Below the pieces are notes generated by a model that was given only the letters and a program-made list of their open reading frames with translations, had not been told where the DNA came from and searched no databases. A program made the position numbers and the translations under genes. Shown piece after piece: positions 46,161-60,949 of a stretch of 64,000 nucleotides of DNA. Each line of letters opens with the position of its first letter. The first letter of the stretch is position 1. This stretch comes from Homalodisca vitripennis (Eukaryota; Arthropoda; Insecta; Hemiptera; Cicadellidae), in contig NC_060210.1 of assembly GCF_021130785.1 (NCBI RefSeq), positions 187,248,501 to 187,312,500 on the forward strand, in the 5' to 3' direction.

Positions 46161-46191
46161 ATGTGTTATGTTTGTTACCACAATTTTACAA

Positions 46192-46197
46192 AATAAA
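46192..46197 (+). terminator. Candidate polyadenylation signal of the PKD1-like gene
   Basis: AATAAA about 315 bp after the stop codon. The sequence in between is AT-rich untranslated-like DNA. Chance occurrence is quite possible at this composition. Confidence 0.35.
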
Positions 46198-49100
46198 TGC
46201 CTTGCTGTCAGCTGGACCTATTTGTTTATGAGCAATATGTGTAAACATGATTCTTAGCACTGTTTGTCGATCTGTGTGACGACTCTTGATAAAAAGGTTC
46301 TAGAGACTCTAAACTTGGTATAAATGTACAACTTGGCACAGTAATAATATAATTATAGATAGAGCAACAACCATAAAAGCTACTTAAATTGATATAATTT
46401 TTCCTGTTACTTTGCTTCTCTTTCACATTTTGACCTCAAATTCAATAATGGTCTTCAAAAGTCCTAGATGAATCTATGTACGACCTTTCTAATTAGACAT
46501 ATCATTTAGGCAATCAAACAGACAGACGACGGTATGGTTTTAAGACTGTTATACCTTGTGAAATAACTGTTGAAATCTACAACTGTTGAATGTTTTTTTC
46601 GTATGACCATATAAACGATTTTGTTTATTGTGTAATAATAATACAGTTACATATAATATCCAAACTGTTTCATGTAATCTTTATGTTTTATTGGCATTAT
46701 TAAAAAATAAGAGTAATTATAATATACTCATATTAATAAACATATATATGTTACCATAACTACGGTGGCAAGGGTTGATAGAATGTGAATTTTTGAATTT
46801 AGCTCCAGTTTATCTTCCTCGTAGTGCAGCGTCTAGAAATCTGATATCGTGTTCGTCTGCTGATTTTCAAAAAATCAGCAAACAAGAAGCTCACAATAAA
46901 ACTCTTTACATCCTTTCGACATTAGATACACAAAGACTAGAAAATATACAAATATACTATATTCTATGTCAATAGCTATTCTCATTGCCTCATCGGTTGT
47001 ACATTGATTACACTAGGATCTTTCCAAGGAGACAGGATCTCTAAGGTCAGTGGGGCAACCGAGTTTTCCTACAAACAACGTGGCTCTGGTGGGAAGCTTT
47101 GATCAGTTTGAATGATAAGTTTAGCTCTATTCGCCTTCCTCTTTGTACAGCATATGAAATATTATTCTGTCACAGTTTTGATTCATAGAATCTAGAGTCG
47201 TGTTTGTCAAAATAGATTCATATAAAGTCTGTAACAACATATTCCTGACTCTGTACAGGAAAGAAAGGTAAAAATAGGGCTAAAAATAAAACATTCCCTA
47301 TACAAAATGCCGGAGTTTTAATTATGTAATTCCGTGATCAATGATAATGACCGTAGTAATTAGTAAGAAGCTACAAAGAACTTAAAACTATTGTATACGT
47401 TACATTTACGATGTGAGACGGGAGCAGCACATCACACCGCACATTATGCAGTCATATATTCTAAAATTAAAACATCAAAGATCCATCAAAATTCTAAAAC
47501 AAGTTCATTCAAAATTAAAATGTGAAATTCAAGATATTTTTCTTAATATTTTTAAAGCTGTGTCATATACAGGTGTAAGAAGCACTCACTCTGGCTAGTA
47601 CATTTTTAGAATATCTCAGCACAGGACTGCAGTGCTTGGTAAGTTCATTCGATGTAATAGTTTGTAGGTTGAGAAATGCCCTTTACCAAACAATTACTTC
47701 CATCGATAGCCGTTCACAGTTTGTCGCGAAACTGAAAGTTAAACAGTGGTTGTTCCGAGGCAGTTTCGTTCTGAGATTCTGTGGGCGTGACACTTGCAAA
47801 CTTTTCAATTTTAATATTAGTTAAAGGTCAATGGCAATAGTCACCTAGTATACATGAGTCAGAATACAATTAATACATCAAGATATAAAGGTTTTGTAAA
47901 CATTTTTTTTTATGTAATATAGTTTAATTAGAGTTTAAAACTTTTTATTGAACCCGTACCAACAGTAAAAGAAAGTGAATCACGAGGTATGAAAACATTT
48001 TTACGTGTTTTTGCTTTAGTATTGCTTTGCTTAGCTTATATTAAAGAAACCTATATTAAGTTTGCATTACATTTTTTATTTTTGTTTTAACAGGATTTTA
48101 TAAAAAGTAAAATTTTTTAGTTCGATTTTAATTTTCAATCAATAACATAAATTTTAGCTCAATCTATTTAATTTAAAACAAAAAACCATGTTTTTTTTAA
48201 CTTTTATAACACAAATTGTCACGTAAGGATTTGGTGATTAAATCTAAATATTTCACAACCAGAAAAAAGAATTGGTTTACATGTCAATTTAAATTGAAAG
48301 TTTATTAATATAAACCGTTTTTACAATAATTCAAGAAATTATTCTCCAGTCTATCGCTCTTAAGTATAGTTAATTAGTATTCAAGCTGAAATATTACGTC
48401 ATTAACTGTGAAAAAATTATATATAAATAGATATAAAATAGATTTGTAAATTTTGCGGATCTTTCTACAAAGAACTGCACCACCTTACTTTATACTGAGA
48501 TATTACTTTCTGTTAAAACAAATTTAAAATAAACATGTACAGAGTACAATACTACTTTCAGTGTGCGGATTAATTATTTCTGGTAAATGCAGTATCCCAG
48601 AGGTTTTCTCGATACAAAGTAAAATATTTTTAATTTGTATAGGAGTATTTTAAATAGAGTTCTTAAATAAACTTTGTGAAAGTTGTCTAAAAAAATATAC
48701 ATATTTGAAAAATGGCATTAAAATATGTCCTATTATCAGAAGAGGAACTGCTACATGCCCTGTTGATAGGAAGATTGAGAGGTCAATGTGGACTAAGTTG
48801 TCCACTTTGATACAAGCGTTGAGTCTAAGATAAATGAGAATTTGGTCAATATATTTGTACCGATTGTATTAAAATAATAATTCTGGGGTAACTGGATTAC
48901 CGGTAGAAGGAGTAGGCCCAGATGAATGTTAGGGACTGGACTATACAAAAGAGGCTGCTATCGGCCGAGGCGCGCATCGCAGATGGCAGTGTTTGATAAC
49001 GAAAATGAGAGGTGTGGTGAGGTAGAAGTGCCGTACCTCCATATCTCAGTTCATCGGAAGTGATTGTAACGAGTAGATTAAATAGTGCTTAGAGTAAATC

Positions 49101-50396
49101 TTTTTGCTAATTGTCATCGAACCTGCGGGTAAGTAAACCTTTTAAACTGGAGGCCAGTCAATATTCATTCTTAGTTATTTTGGGAATAATTTTGGGAAAT
49201 AAATATTAAAACAAAATTAAAAACATTTAATGGGAATTTAGAACTTGACCTTTTAATCTGTGCAATATAAAACTTGTTGGTGCAGTGAGCACATGTATAT
49301 AAAATTGTATGTAAAAATACTAAAAGAGTTTTGTGGTTGTTACAGATGCTTTCAGCAATGTTTTCATTTATTAAATCTCCAAAACTGAAGAATTTATTTT
49401 GATTTTTAAATCTATAACACTGATGAATAATTTTAAAGTAAAGTAAAAAAGTATTCACAAATATAATTGAGTTTTTAAGATAAATTAAGTGAAGAATTGC
49501 CCGATCAGATTAGAGTGTGAATGTTTGAATTTTTAAAATTGAAATAAAAGACAAGCTGTGAGAACTTTGTACATTTTTTGGAGTGAAGAGTATATTACAA
49601 GTTTGAATTTAAAAGTCATCAAGAAGTTTTTATTTTAATTTTAATTTCAGTTATTATTTTTAAGAAGAAGTTTTAATTTAGTTTGAACTTTTATTTATTT
49701 CAGAAGATTTTCTTTTATTTTTAAAAACATTCACAAAAGTTTATTTTAAATTTCAAAGCTACCCCCTCATGTACCAGTAAAAACGGTAAATTTTATTTTG
49801 GTTTAAATAAAATGTTTAAAACCTATTGAATAAATGTGAGTGTAATGAGTAGGATGAATTAACAACATATTCCTTTATTTCCAACAACACAGCCCTCATA
49901 TACAAAGGTATAATACAAGATTTATAGTTAAAAATATTACTAATATATATAGTGTAAATATATTAAGTATAAAACAATTATATAACAAAGTATAAATTAT
50001 TAATAATCACATATGTGTGTTGTGTGTGCGCGCGCGCGCGTGTATGTTTGTAGGTGACGTTATTGTTTACGTTTTTTGAAGCTCTCTTCAGTGTTGTAAA
50101 ACTTAAGAAGAAAAAATCCCATCTGATCCAGCAATGTTTTTCCTTGGTCCTGAAGGCCCACCATGGCTATATTTTGCAGCATAGCATGATGGAGTGTTGG
50201 TGGAGAGAAGAGGTGTGTAGATCTTGTACCTGTGGGAGTTTATATGCAAACAGAAATGATATTCGTAATATTGTAAAATTCAACAGTAAATATCAAAACT
50301 ATTAAAACAAAGTTTTGAAATAAACTATAAATTTTATATTTTGTAACGAGCACTTTTATAATAAATAAAATATAACAACACGGCATATGCATTTAA
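46198..50396. other. Repeat-rich intergenic stretch, no supported gene
   Basis: A minus-strand relic at about 46970-47105 reads FPPEPRCL, stop, ENSVAPLTLEILSPWKD; it looks like a decayed coding repeat of unknown type. A patch at 47640-47780 is open in several frames. A GC-richer island at 48890-49135 has a TATA-like CTATACAAAAG and a GGTAAGT, recalling an LTR promoter region, but no LTR pair was found. A short ORF starting MALKYVLLSEEELLHALLIG (48713-48811) precedes it. A GC-rich dinucleotide tract (TG/CG) lies at 50012-50044. The patch 50060-50300 is open on both strands and unidentified. Confidence 0.35.
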
Positions 50397-50898
50397 CCCT
50401 TGCGCAGTGTCAATCCAACGTCAGCCATGAATGTTTTTAGATATAAAAACTTTGGAATTTTCATTGTAATGAGTCGATAGAAGAGTATAGTGGGTTTAAA
50501 GTTTAGTTAATAACAAGAGTATAGTATTAAAATTATGAAAATCTTAAAATGCATTTTAATGAATTAAGATTGAGTAGGATCCATCAATAATTCGATCAAC
50601 CCCTCCCACCAGAGTCACGAAATATGTAGTAAACTAGATTGCTACACTACGATATGGGATCGTACCTAAAACATCGTAGTGCACTCAATTGTACACATAT
50701 TGAGACAATGATGACCTACTCAATTTATTACACTTGATTATGTATTCTAGGTGTTTCTGATTTTGAAACGATGTAACGACTTCGTTTTCAGCTTTTTCTC
50801 CACCGAATTGTTTGGATTACATCATACGGACTTTGACTCCAGATTCCAGGAGTCTAGTCTGTGACGTAAAAATTTGAGAGACTGCTCTATGCTGAGGG
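50397..50898. mobile_element. piggyBac-type MITE (about 502 bp)
   Basis: Flanked by TTAA on both sides (50393-50396 and 50899-50902), with ends CCCTTGCGCAGTG... and ...GCATAGAGCAGT-type mirrored ...CTGAGGG. TTAA duplication and CCC(T)...(A)GGG ends are the signature of piggyBac-type elements. There is no coding capacity. It contains an inner hairpin CACTACGAT...ATCGTAGTG (about 50645-50681). Its right part is related to 12960-13030. The terminal match beyond CCCT is short, so the call rests mainly on the TTAA ends. Confidence 0.6.
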
Positions 50899-50902
50899 TT
50901 AA

Positions 50903-52556
<1,654 letters not shown>

Positions 52557-52711
52557 GTCTGTGGACCATTATTTTACCCACTTCCTACTGGATCTAGAAA
52601 TTCCAGGTCCTTTGGTAGTGGGTAAGATGTAAGGTAGCTCAGAACTCTCCAAGGTGTGGTAATTTATATATTATGTATATCTTCAGTATCGTGATGCTTG
52701 CCCTTTTTATG

Positions 52712-52970
52712 TGGTCTAGTTCCCTCCTGGTTCCCAGTTGTGCGTCTTGGTCACCTAGCAATTGACATTTTTGGCGTCTATCACTTAGCGATTCATAGTT
52801 GAGCTGTCATGGTCGTCTATTGGTTCACAGTTGTCCCTAATAGGCACCTCAAAGTTTACTATTATCCCGTTTGATTGCCTAGCGGCTCAAAGTTATGCCG
52901 TCTTGGTCGCCTCGCAGTTCACAGTTGTGGAGTCTTGGTTGCCTAGCGTTTCACAGGTATGCCCTTCACC
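52712..52970 (+). repeat. Degenerate minisatellite, unit about 30-33 bp
   Basis: Imperfect repeats of GTCTTGGTCGCCTAGCGGTT followed by CACAGTTGTGCC, about eight copies, more GC-rich than the surroundings. A different sequence from the 10.8-kb minisatellite but of similar character. Confidence 0.85.
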
Positions 52971-55356
52971 CCTTTAAATTTGTTTGACTTCTGTGGTCTC
53001 ATTAAACATCCCCGCTTCCTCTCCTCGAATCTGCATACAAGGTAGAATATATTATGTATAAGTTACGTCAAACCACCCGTCGTAACCGGTGTTTTTAAGG
53101 TTGCTAGGAAAATTTTAAATACATAGCTCATTTTACTCTTGAAATGTTCTGCGGACCGACAGATTGACATACAATCATACATAAAAGAGGTGGGCGTTTA
53201 AAATTACGTATCATAGAACTCATTGTTGTAGAATTCAAGTATTATACAATGTAAATGAATGTAAATTCTAACTCTTTCTCATCATATCTTGCTAGTTAAA
53301 ATTTTACCATTTTGTTCATTCAATTGGGTTTCATTTCAGTGTTATAATAATAAGCGTCTACACAACAAGTCTGTATATAATTACGTATGTGTTGGGCTAG
53401 TTAGGAAACATGACTCATGTCTAATATATCTCATGTTTCCATTTCTTTTTTGTGAGCACTGAGTTCCTTTGTACATATATTTATTTTTAATATTTTAATG
53501 CTGCATTCATGATTTTAAATAAAACCAAGATTCTTGGTTTGGTTGGGTCGTGTAAAAAATATTCAGCGGAATCCCATACTCTGATATTTACCATCGCCTA
53601 AGTCAGTGTTCTTCTATAAAAATGAAGCTTCATGCACAATTTCCAATTCAGTTCGTTTTCGAGAAATCATCCGGACAAACCCAATACATAATCAAACCCC
53701 AATAAATTTATAAGAAATAAGTAGTCCAGGAAGTTTTTGCCATATTAATATTATATATTACATATTTAGATATATCGATTTATGTTAACTAATATTAATC
53801 ATTTAATTAACGATAGGCAACTATAGCATACTCTACTCATCTTTATAGACAACTTCAATCAATGGATATTTTTCACACACATAATCATACATTCATAGCA
53901 TCTGAAGTAGATAATTGTGCCTTAATCATTTAAACACACTTTACGTTTAACTAAAGCATTATAGCTGCAGTGGTCAACTAATTATGAAGTAAAGTTAATG
54001 CTCTGAGAGTACGGTGATGAGAGAGGTCGCTCTACAGAGATTAAAATTTCCAGCAGCAATTAATTTAGAATCTAACTAATCCATCACACAACTTTAATTA
54101 CATTACACTTTAAACTCATTACAGGTACTGAGAGAGTTCCACTAAACTGCTATGGGTACTCAAAGCTGTCAGATGTTACGAATTGATTACTCGGTATGAA
54201 CGTAGTTTGATTTTATTAATCAATTATTTAGTTTTTATTCTAAATATATTTATTTGAATTTAAATGCACGAATGGAATTAGGTAGCCAATTGATAACTTA
54301 TCCCTTTAACAAAATGTTGGACTTTTACAAACTCCCTTTTTCTCTATTGAGGCAAATCCCGCATTTTCGTCGACTGAATAAAACACACAAGACCAAAGAC
54401 GTTATTTGGCAACTTAAATATTTATTTTTTGTTAAGTGAATTTCCGTTTTTCTTTTATGTGAAATGAAATGAAAAATGACTTTACTAGAGGCGAAGTTAG
54501 GACTATAACGTCCTCTCTACCACTTAACCTAACCTGTATACCTTACCTGTATAGTTGTTATTTATGTGCATTACTAAATAAATGTAATTAGAGAACTCAC
54601 ACTAATTTTCTGTTAAAAAACCATATTAGTTTGTTCAAATCCGAATAATATTGTAAATACGTAAGTGCCTTTTTTGTTTGTTTTGTTTCCACTCGTTAAA
54701 ACTGCTCAACTAATTGTACTGACTTTGAATAAATTTTACATGGATCTTTTGTGGTTCCTGAGACGAATATAAGCATATTCTTATTTCTAAAATCCTTTCT
54801 GCCACGCACCACTGGTCTTAAAAGTAGAGAAGAATCCCATCTTGGTCTCTAGAGCGGATTAATATTAATTGAATGAGTGTCAAATTTAATCAAATTTTCT
54901 GTGTAAACATTGAATTATGACAGAACGGCAATATATTTTTTTAATTTAATAACTATTTTAATTATTATATATATATGATCATAATCAAAATTTAACTAAA
55001 CAACTTATTTACTACAACTTATTAACTAAATATCATATCGAAGAGAGTAAAACTCTTACGAATTTCGGAATAAAAAGTTAGGAGCTTTTTTTGGCAAACA
55101 TCGTAAAGAAAAATAAAATATTCCTAACGATAAAACTTTGAGATGATAAAATGTCATCGCGTTTTCGTCCAAGCAGGATTATCGTACCTGAAGATTGAAG
55201 AAAAGCAAACCCCACTCTCCCCCACAGTTCTGGAGGAAATTTACTTTTGATAACCAGGTTCCGCAAGAGGACCGTAACTACAGCATAATCCCACATTGAA
55301 CACGTAATGCTTCTTGTAATAGTCATATATCAGATACAAGGTCTACCTTAAAAACC

Positions 55357-55362
<6 letters not shown>
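52971..55362. other. Intergenic, with diverged dispersed repeats
   Basis: Two remnants of the GACAGACAG-type family (53080-53175 and 53590-53690). Open frames at 54254-54439 and 55078-55326 are not supported as genes. Confidence 0.5.
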
Positions 55363-55391
<29 letters not shown>

Positions 55392-55434
55392 GATAATTTA
55401 TAATATATAATAATTAAATATATATATATATATA
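55363..55434. repeat. (AT)n microsatellite blocks
   Basis: Two AT runs separated by about 30 bp of AT-rich sequence. Confidence 0.93.
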
Positions 55435-55718
55435 TAAGTTTTTGCTATACAAAACATTAGAAACCGTACACATAATGTTATTAAGTACTTGTATATTAAA
55501 AATTTATATATGATTATTAAAAGACTAAACCTGAACCGAAATAAAACTAAGGTTTCTATACTCGTTTTAAATTTAGCTGATATTGGTCAACAGCAGAGAT
55601 AAATACGTTGCACTTGTACAGGCTAAACCGAAATTTATTATGGAAGTATTCTGGTAAAATGAACCCATGGTAGTCTTATTTCTATTCTGAAATAGGTTAA
55701 AATCAGTTATAATATATA

Positions 55719-55722
55719 CATA

Positions 55723-55766
<44 letters not shown>
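55719..55766. repeat. (TA)n microsatellite
   Basis: An interrupted TA run. Confidence 0.95.
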
Positions 55767-55768
<2 letters not shown>

Positions 55769-55939
55769 TGATTAAATTTGTGTAAATGGCAATAGACGAA
55801 TTTAATTTCAATAGACATTGAACCACAAAAAGTACTTGCACCGCCGGGATCCCTCACTCACTTGCCGGATGAATTTGCTACCATTACTCGACAGAGACCT
55901 TACTTTTTACGATTCCATTATTTTGTATTTGGCCGTATC

Positions 55940-56015
55940 TGTCACATATGCGTTTAAATAACCAAACTAACATATGATCGGTAGACCGAATAATTTTTTA
56001 AACGCATATGTGACA
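55940..56015. repeat. Perfect 19-bp inverted repeat with 38-bp loop
   Basis: The left arm TGTCACATATGCGTTTAAA (55940-55958) is exactly complementary to TTTAAACGCATATGTGACA (55997-56015). A solitary perfect palindrome of this length in AT-rich DNA is unlikely by chance; it is probably a tiny foldback element. Confidence 0.9.
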
Positions 56016-56363
56016 CATATATTTGTGTATCCAAATGTTATTTGGATTTAATTTAAACTAAACTTTTGATTAAAAACCTTTTCTCTAGAACTTTTGTATA
56101 TCTGATGAATTTAGTTTGATATTATGCCTATATTTACAAATTCCAAACCCTAAATGTCAAGTTGTTAATTATTATTACAAAACCTATAACTAATACTATG
56201 ATCCTGCATTTACATCTATTCAAATTTTAATTATGGAAAAGTGACAATGTTCGTTCGGTTGATAAACATTATAACGTTCCAAGACATGACCTTATGTTTA
56301 GGAAAAACCAACAATTTGTCCTAGAAGTACGAAGCAAATCTCACAAATACAAATGCGTTTTAG

Positions 56364-56477
56364 TGTTGTATTGAGAATGGATGGTGTTTGATAAAGACGA
56401 GGCCTAACTCAGACGTCACTGGAGAAATCACATCAAGTGATTCCACTGGAGTTGTGCTGCAGGACAAAGCCTTCACT
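56364..56477 (+). CDS. Candidate internal exon of an unknown gene
   Basis: 114 nt (38 codons, phase 0 at both ends) between an acceptor-like GCGTTTTAG and a consensus donor ACT|GTAAGT. The frame contains NGWCLIKTRPNSDVTGEITS then SDSTGVVLQDKAFT. Composition is richer in GC than its flanks. The opposite strand is also open (CSTTPVESLDVISPVTSELG...), so strand and reality are uncertain. No neighbouring exon was identified. Confidence 0.3.
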
Positions 56478-57696
56478 GTAAGTTTTATACTCAACAATGC
56501 CTCTGTATTCCTGTAGTTGCAAGTTGTATATCCTAGATACAAAGATCTAATGTTTAGTACATGAGAAATACCTCAGCTGAATTATATCCCACTCAACAGA
56601 TTTATTTCTTAGCTAGACGATCTCGGTTAAGAATATTTTTATAAGTGCGTTTAAAAAATAAATATTACTGTATTACTTTAAGCGGATTATCTTTGCCTAA
56701 CGTGTCATGATGTTGTAACTAAAATGAGAAAATAAAAAAGTCTATGAATCTATTTAAATATAAAATAAACGGCTTGTACTTATTGGAACAAGGAACTTTT
56801 AATGATTCTACTCATATGATAAAGACATCAGATGAGGGATAAACAGACACATATTAAATAATGGCCACAAACAAACCAAGTAAAAGTTCTACTAAAAGCA
56901 ATATTTAATTTCAAAATAAGGTAATAAGATCTAAAGCAGTCACAATAAGAAAAACATTAAAAAATCAATAAAAGATAGAATTGACCAAGTCGTAATAAAA
57001 ATTACTTTATGGGTTTCCTAATGTGCATGTGATAAACTTTATTTTTTGACATAATTTGAGTTAGTTCCATTTTTACAACTCTTTAAACTTATTAAACGAA
57101 TACTGGATTTAGAATTATTTTTAAGGTTTATTTATTACTCTTTATATTCAAAGAGGATGGTCTATAAGGAGTTCGGCAAATAAATGTAGCGTAACCATAG
57201 CTCAAGATGTTCATCGTTTTAAAGTGTATTATAAGAAGTACATCAAGAAAAGTTCAAAGCCCGAACTAAAAATAAGAATACAATAACTTTTTATTATAGT
57301 AACAAATACCAGAATTTTCCCTTACTCATTTATATCTGCCAAACAACAAATATATAATGATGCACATCTTAAGGTATGCTTTCTTGAAATGTGTCTGCAA
57401 AAATCCTTGCAGATCATCCTTTATTGGATGCTAATAGTCATTAACTACCCTAAAGGCTATTCCTTAAGTCCAGTATTCATTATTAAGTTTTTAAACTACC
57501 TATAACAGCAACTAAAATTTAAATGTTTCAAAATTTAAACCCTCGTCTTGAATAATAAATTTAGTTGCTTGCATAATTAAACCATATATAAGAATAATTT
57601 AAACGTGCATAAATTACCATAGTTATAGTCTATAACTTTTTTAGTTATATCGTTACAATCTGTAGAAGTACACAGTAATTTCTACACATCAGCGTC
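56478..57696. other. AT-rich intergenic or intronic stretch
   Basis: No coding feature. A minus-strand AATAAA lies at 57420-57425, about 275 bp beyond the stop of the minus-strand exon at 57697, and could serve as its polyadenylation signal. Confidence 0.45.
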
Positions 57697-57846
57697 TTAG
57701 GACATTAACTGTGTGACCTGTAAAGGTGTTACGGTGACATCCGCTGACAGTCTAGTAACGTCCTGAGTAAACTGCTTCCTTTCGTGCGTAAAGGCTTTCA
57801 GGTGGTCAATTTTTCGCTTTACCAAACTGTCGATTTCTGGTTTGTA
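57697..57846 (-). CDS. Terminal exon of an unidentified minus-strand gene (coiled-coil C-terminus)
   Basis: On the minus strand an acceptor (CCAAGTTTAG) is followed by 49 codons and TAA: YKPEIDSLVKRKIDHLKAFT, HERKQFTQDVTRLSADVTVT, PLQVTQLMS. Heptad-like spacing of I/L/V among charged residues suggests a coiled coil ending in a short tail; soluble protein, no membrane segment. The other frames carry stops or poor composition. Possible upstream exons were looked for at higher coordinates; a start-like ATG-TCG-GAC with donor GGTATAA near 60160-60190 is only speculative. The family is not recognised. Confidence 0.45.
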   Translation of the reverse strand, partial: YKPEIDSLVKRKIDHLKAFTHERKQFTQDVTRLSADVTVTPLQVTQLMS

Positions 57847-58531
57847 CTAAACTTGGTTTCTAAATGATTTACAAGAAGTTTGATGTATATCATGTTCTCA
57901 CTGCTTTTACCTGTACCTGTTTAAATTATTTGTTAACAAATTTTATATAGGACGAACCAAATTTTAATTACAAACTGGAAATTTATACTATAACGAATTA
58001 GATTTTCTTAAGGTATTATAAAATATGTACAAAACAAAAGAGTGAAAATTTGGTTTGGGGAATTTATTTGTTGTGATGTAGATATGGTGACATAGGGTTT
58101 TTCTTCTGTAAAGTTTTAGCCATTGTCACAAGATGAAGCTGAGTTCTGCTGTAACCGGCTTGAATTTGATGGAACCTGTTATGATGTTCATCTACGGTAG
58201 TTGCTTTTTACAGATCTAGCTGATATTTCTGCACTTTTTACGGGATGAAACTAAGTTTTGTTGCAACATATTTGGAAAAATAAACTTCAAAAAAGATTAA
58301 AATATATACGTCCTTTGATATTTGAGACTTCAGATGGCCAAACAGACAGATTTTTAACTTTTCCAATTCTCTAAGTATGGGCTTACTTCTAATGCTTCAT
58401 CAATACAAATTTGGGTTTTTTAGTTAGTTTATTATTAAAAACTACTTACCACTGAAATTGACTAATTAATTAAGAGTGTTTTGAAAGCCAAAAGATATAA
58501 AATTATCAATATATATATATAATGATATATA

Positions 58532-58564
<33 letters not shown>

Positions 58565-60949
58565 ATATATATATATATATAATAATTACATAATATCTAT
58601 ACTGACGTACATGAGAGATGTTACTTTATTGTTAGTAGGTAATAAGGTATAAACTTATTAAATAACAAATGATGAATATTTGATATCCAGAATATTTTAT
58701 AGTAATAATGCATCCCTTTAATTTAGGTACTATGCAACTTTATTTAGCAATTAATTGTGTATTTACAGTTGAAAAGTGTATACATAAAATCTATTGGAAT
58801 ATTAACTAAATTGTGAATGTTATTTCTATATTAAAGAAATTAAATATCAATATAAAAAGTACCTTATTCAAACAGCTCTATAAATCCTGTCAGCCAAATA
58901 AGAATGACAGTTAAATAGTAATACAAAGTTTGTCATCTTCAGGTACGAGATGATTAAATAGACTGTCAGAGACAGAAACCGTCGTCAGTAAAACATAAAT
59001 ACTTTTCTGTCCAATAGAGTTTACATTGTCAGGTACAGCACAACCTTCAGCGTTTTCCAGATTACGTTTTGAAAGAGATTATTGCGTTCAGGCACATATT
59101 ATATTAAGACCAGCAATAAAATATGAAAACTAATAATATCTTAAAGTTTGTAAATATATTGCTCGAATTATTACTAATGTCACCATGTAATAGCTTCAGT
59201 ATTTCATCTGCTGCTCGGGAATTCAAAGTAGTTTGAATTATTTAGCCTAAGTTATTAATGTTAAAATAACAGATTTTCCAATATAAATCAGAATACAATG
59301 TAAAACCGAGCCCTAGATTTCCCGCCAAATCAGTATGAGAGATATAAAGTGTCTCAAAACTTTAATACCTAGAAAGCTACCCATACAGTAATAAAATACA
59401 TTATGGTCAGTCGCTTGAAGAGAAGGATAGCTTTGATAACAAGCAGTTTAAGAGCGAGAATAGTAATCTTCATTCTTCAACAGAAAATAAATAAATAAAC
59501 AAATCCGAATAAACTCCATACAGGCAGTCAAGGTACGAAAATACTGGACAAACTTCTTCTGATGCAGACTCAAAAATTACTTAATCATTATTTGAGTATT
59601 TTTAAAACATGAAGTATAAAAATAAACCATATACAAAAATATTGTTTATCCAGCAACCTACCACGAAATGAGGTGTTCTCTGATTATAACACAAGTCATT
59701 TGAAGAAATAACAACTAGCATGCGCGACAAAAACGGGAACACATCTTCAATTACTTGACCTTAATTCCCGAATTTAAAATAAAAGCTTAGATCATTAGCA
59801 TTGATAAGGATTAAACAATTTTTTTTTGAATTATCTATCAACACTTATTATCATTTAGTTTTTAAACGCGCTGATGCAACCTCAATTCGTTATCATCTAT
59901 GCTTTGTTATTGCAAAAAATGAGGTAAACGGATTGAGCAGATTATGTTCTGTTTACTTGACATCATATTGAGGTTGGTCTTTACGTTTATATTTTTAAGG
60001 AGATACAGATGCCCTTCTAACCTTCAAAAGTCCTCATGGGCCACTGAATTATGCCAGGATCTTATCAAACATGATAATAATGAGCGTCGATACAATATAT
60101 AACATATGGTACTGATTTAAAGTGCCACGTTTACAGGCAGGGTATGAAAATGCGTTATTTATACCTTTGATCCTAAGTCCGACATCTTAGATCCTATTGG
60201 CAGCCATCCCTCCTACCACCTGAAAAAGAACTAATGGCATGATTAACTAGATTTGTTGAAGAGAAAAGGAATGCGTCTGCGAGATGTAGATATATAACTT
60301 GCTGATTGTGGAGTCGATTCAAGAAAGATCCAGCCACAAAAGAGAAGAGGAAAAATGACGCAGTTTCAGTGAATAGGACACTAAAATTCCACACATCGTA
60401 AAGTCAACTGGAGTAGAAAATTCGCAGGCCCATTTTATAATTGGACTCCGTATTCAAGGGCATGTAGCTTAGAACAGATAGTGAGTGAAAGAACTTTTAC
60501 TTTGATATGGTATCCAAGATGATGGACGTCCTGCAAATTCGGTTTAATGGACTTTTCTTACTGGAAGTAGTTTTTTTAACTAATTAAAGTATTTTAAGCT
60601 TGATGCATGTTAGAAAAAAGTGAAAGAGGTTAAATAAAATAAGAGTTCTAACTATCATACATTCTTGGATAAATTTTTAAAACTTTGCTTTTGACGATGG
60701 AAGTATTTTCAATGATTAGAATTCGGTTTTTAGTAAATGGTTGGTCAATGCAGACTTGATGTAGCCTGTATCACTTAGATCAGTCTCAATAATTAGTATA
60801 TTTTGGTGCATGTTTTAGAGATAGTGAAGGGAGTTGAAACCCATATTTTTAGTAGAGATTTCTGATTTATGTGTCTCAAACGTTCTTGAATAATGTATTT
60901 ATATTACTTTGATTGTATTAATTTATAGGTTCGTGTTAAGTTAGTTATT
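57847..60949. other. Repeat-rich stretch, no firm gene
   Basis: A diverged dispersed repeat (with GATGAAGCTGAGTTCTGCTG, then GATGAAACTAAGTTTTG, ending AAACAGACAG) occupies about 58090-58350. A (TA)n cluster is at 58509-58584. An open segment at about 59364-59490 reads HYGQSLEEKDSFDNKQFK... and ends at a stop embedded in AATAAATAAATAAA; it lacks a clear acceptor. The minus-strand frame at 60194-60394 is not supported. Confidence 0.35.
58509..58584. repeat. (TA)n microsatellite cluster
   Basis: Several TA runs separated by a few bases. Confidence 0.95.
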
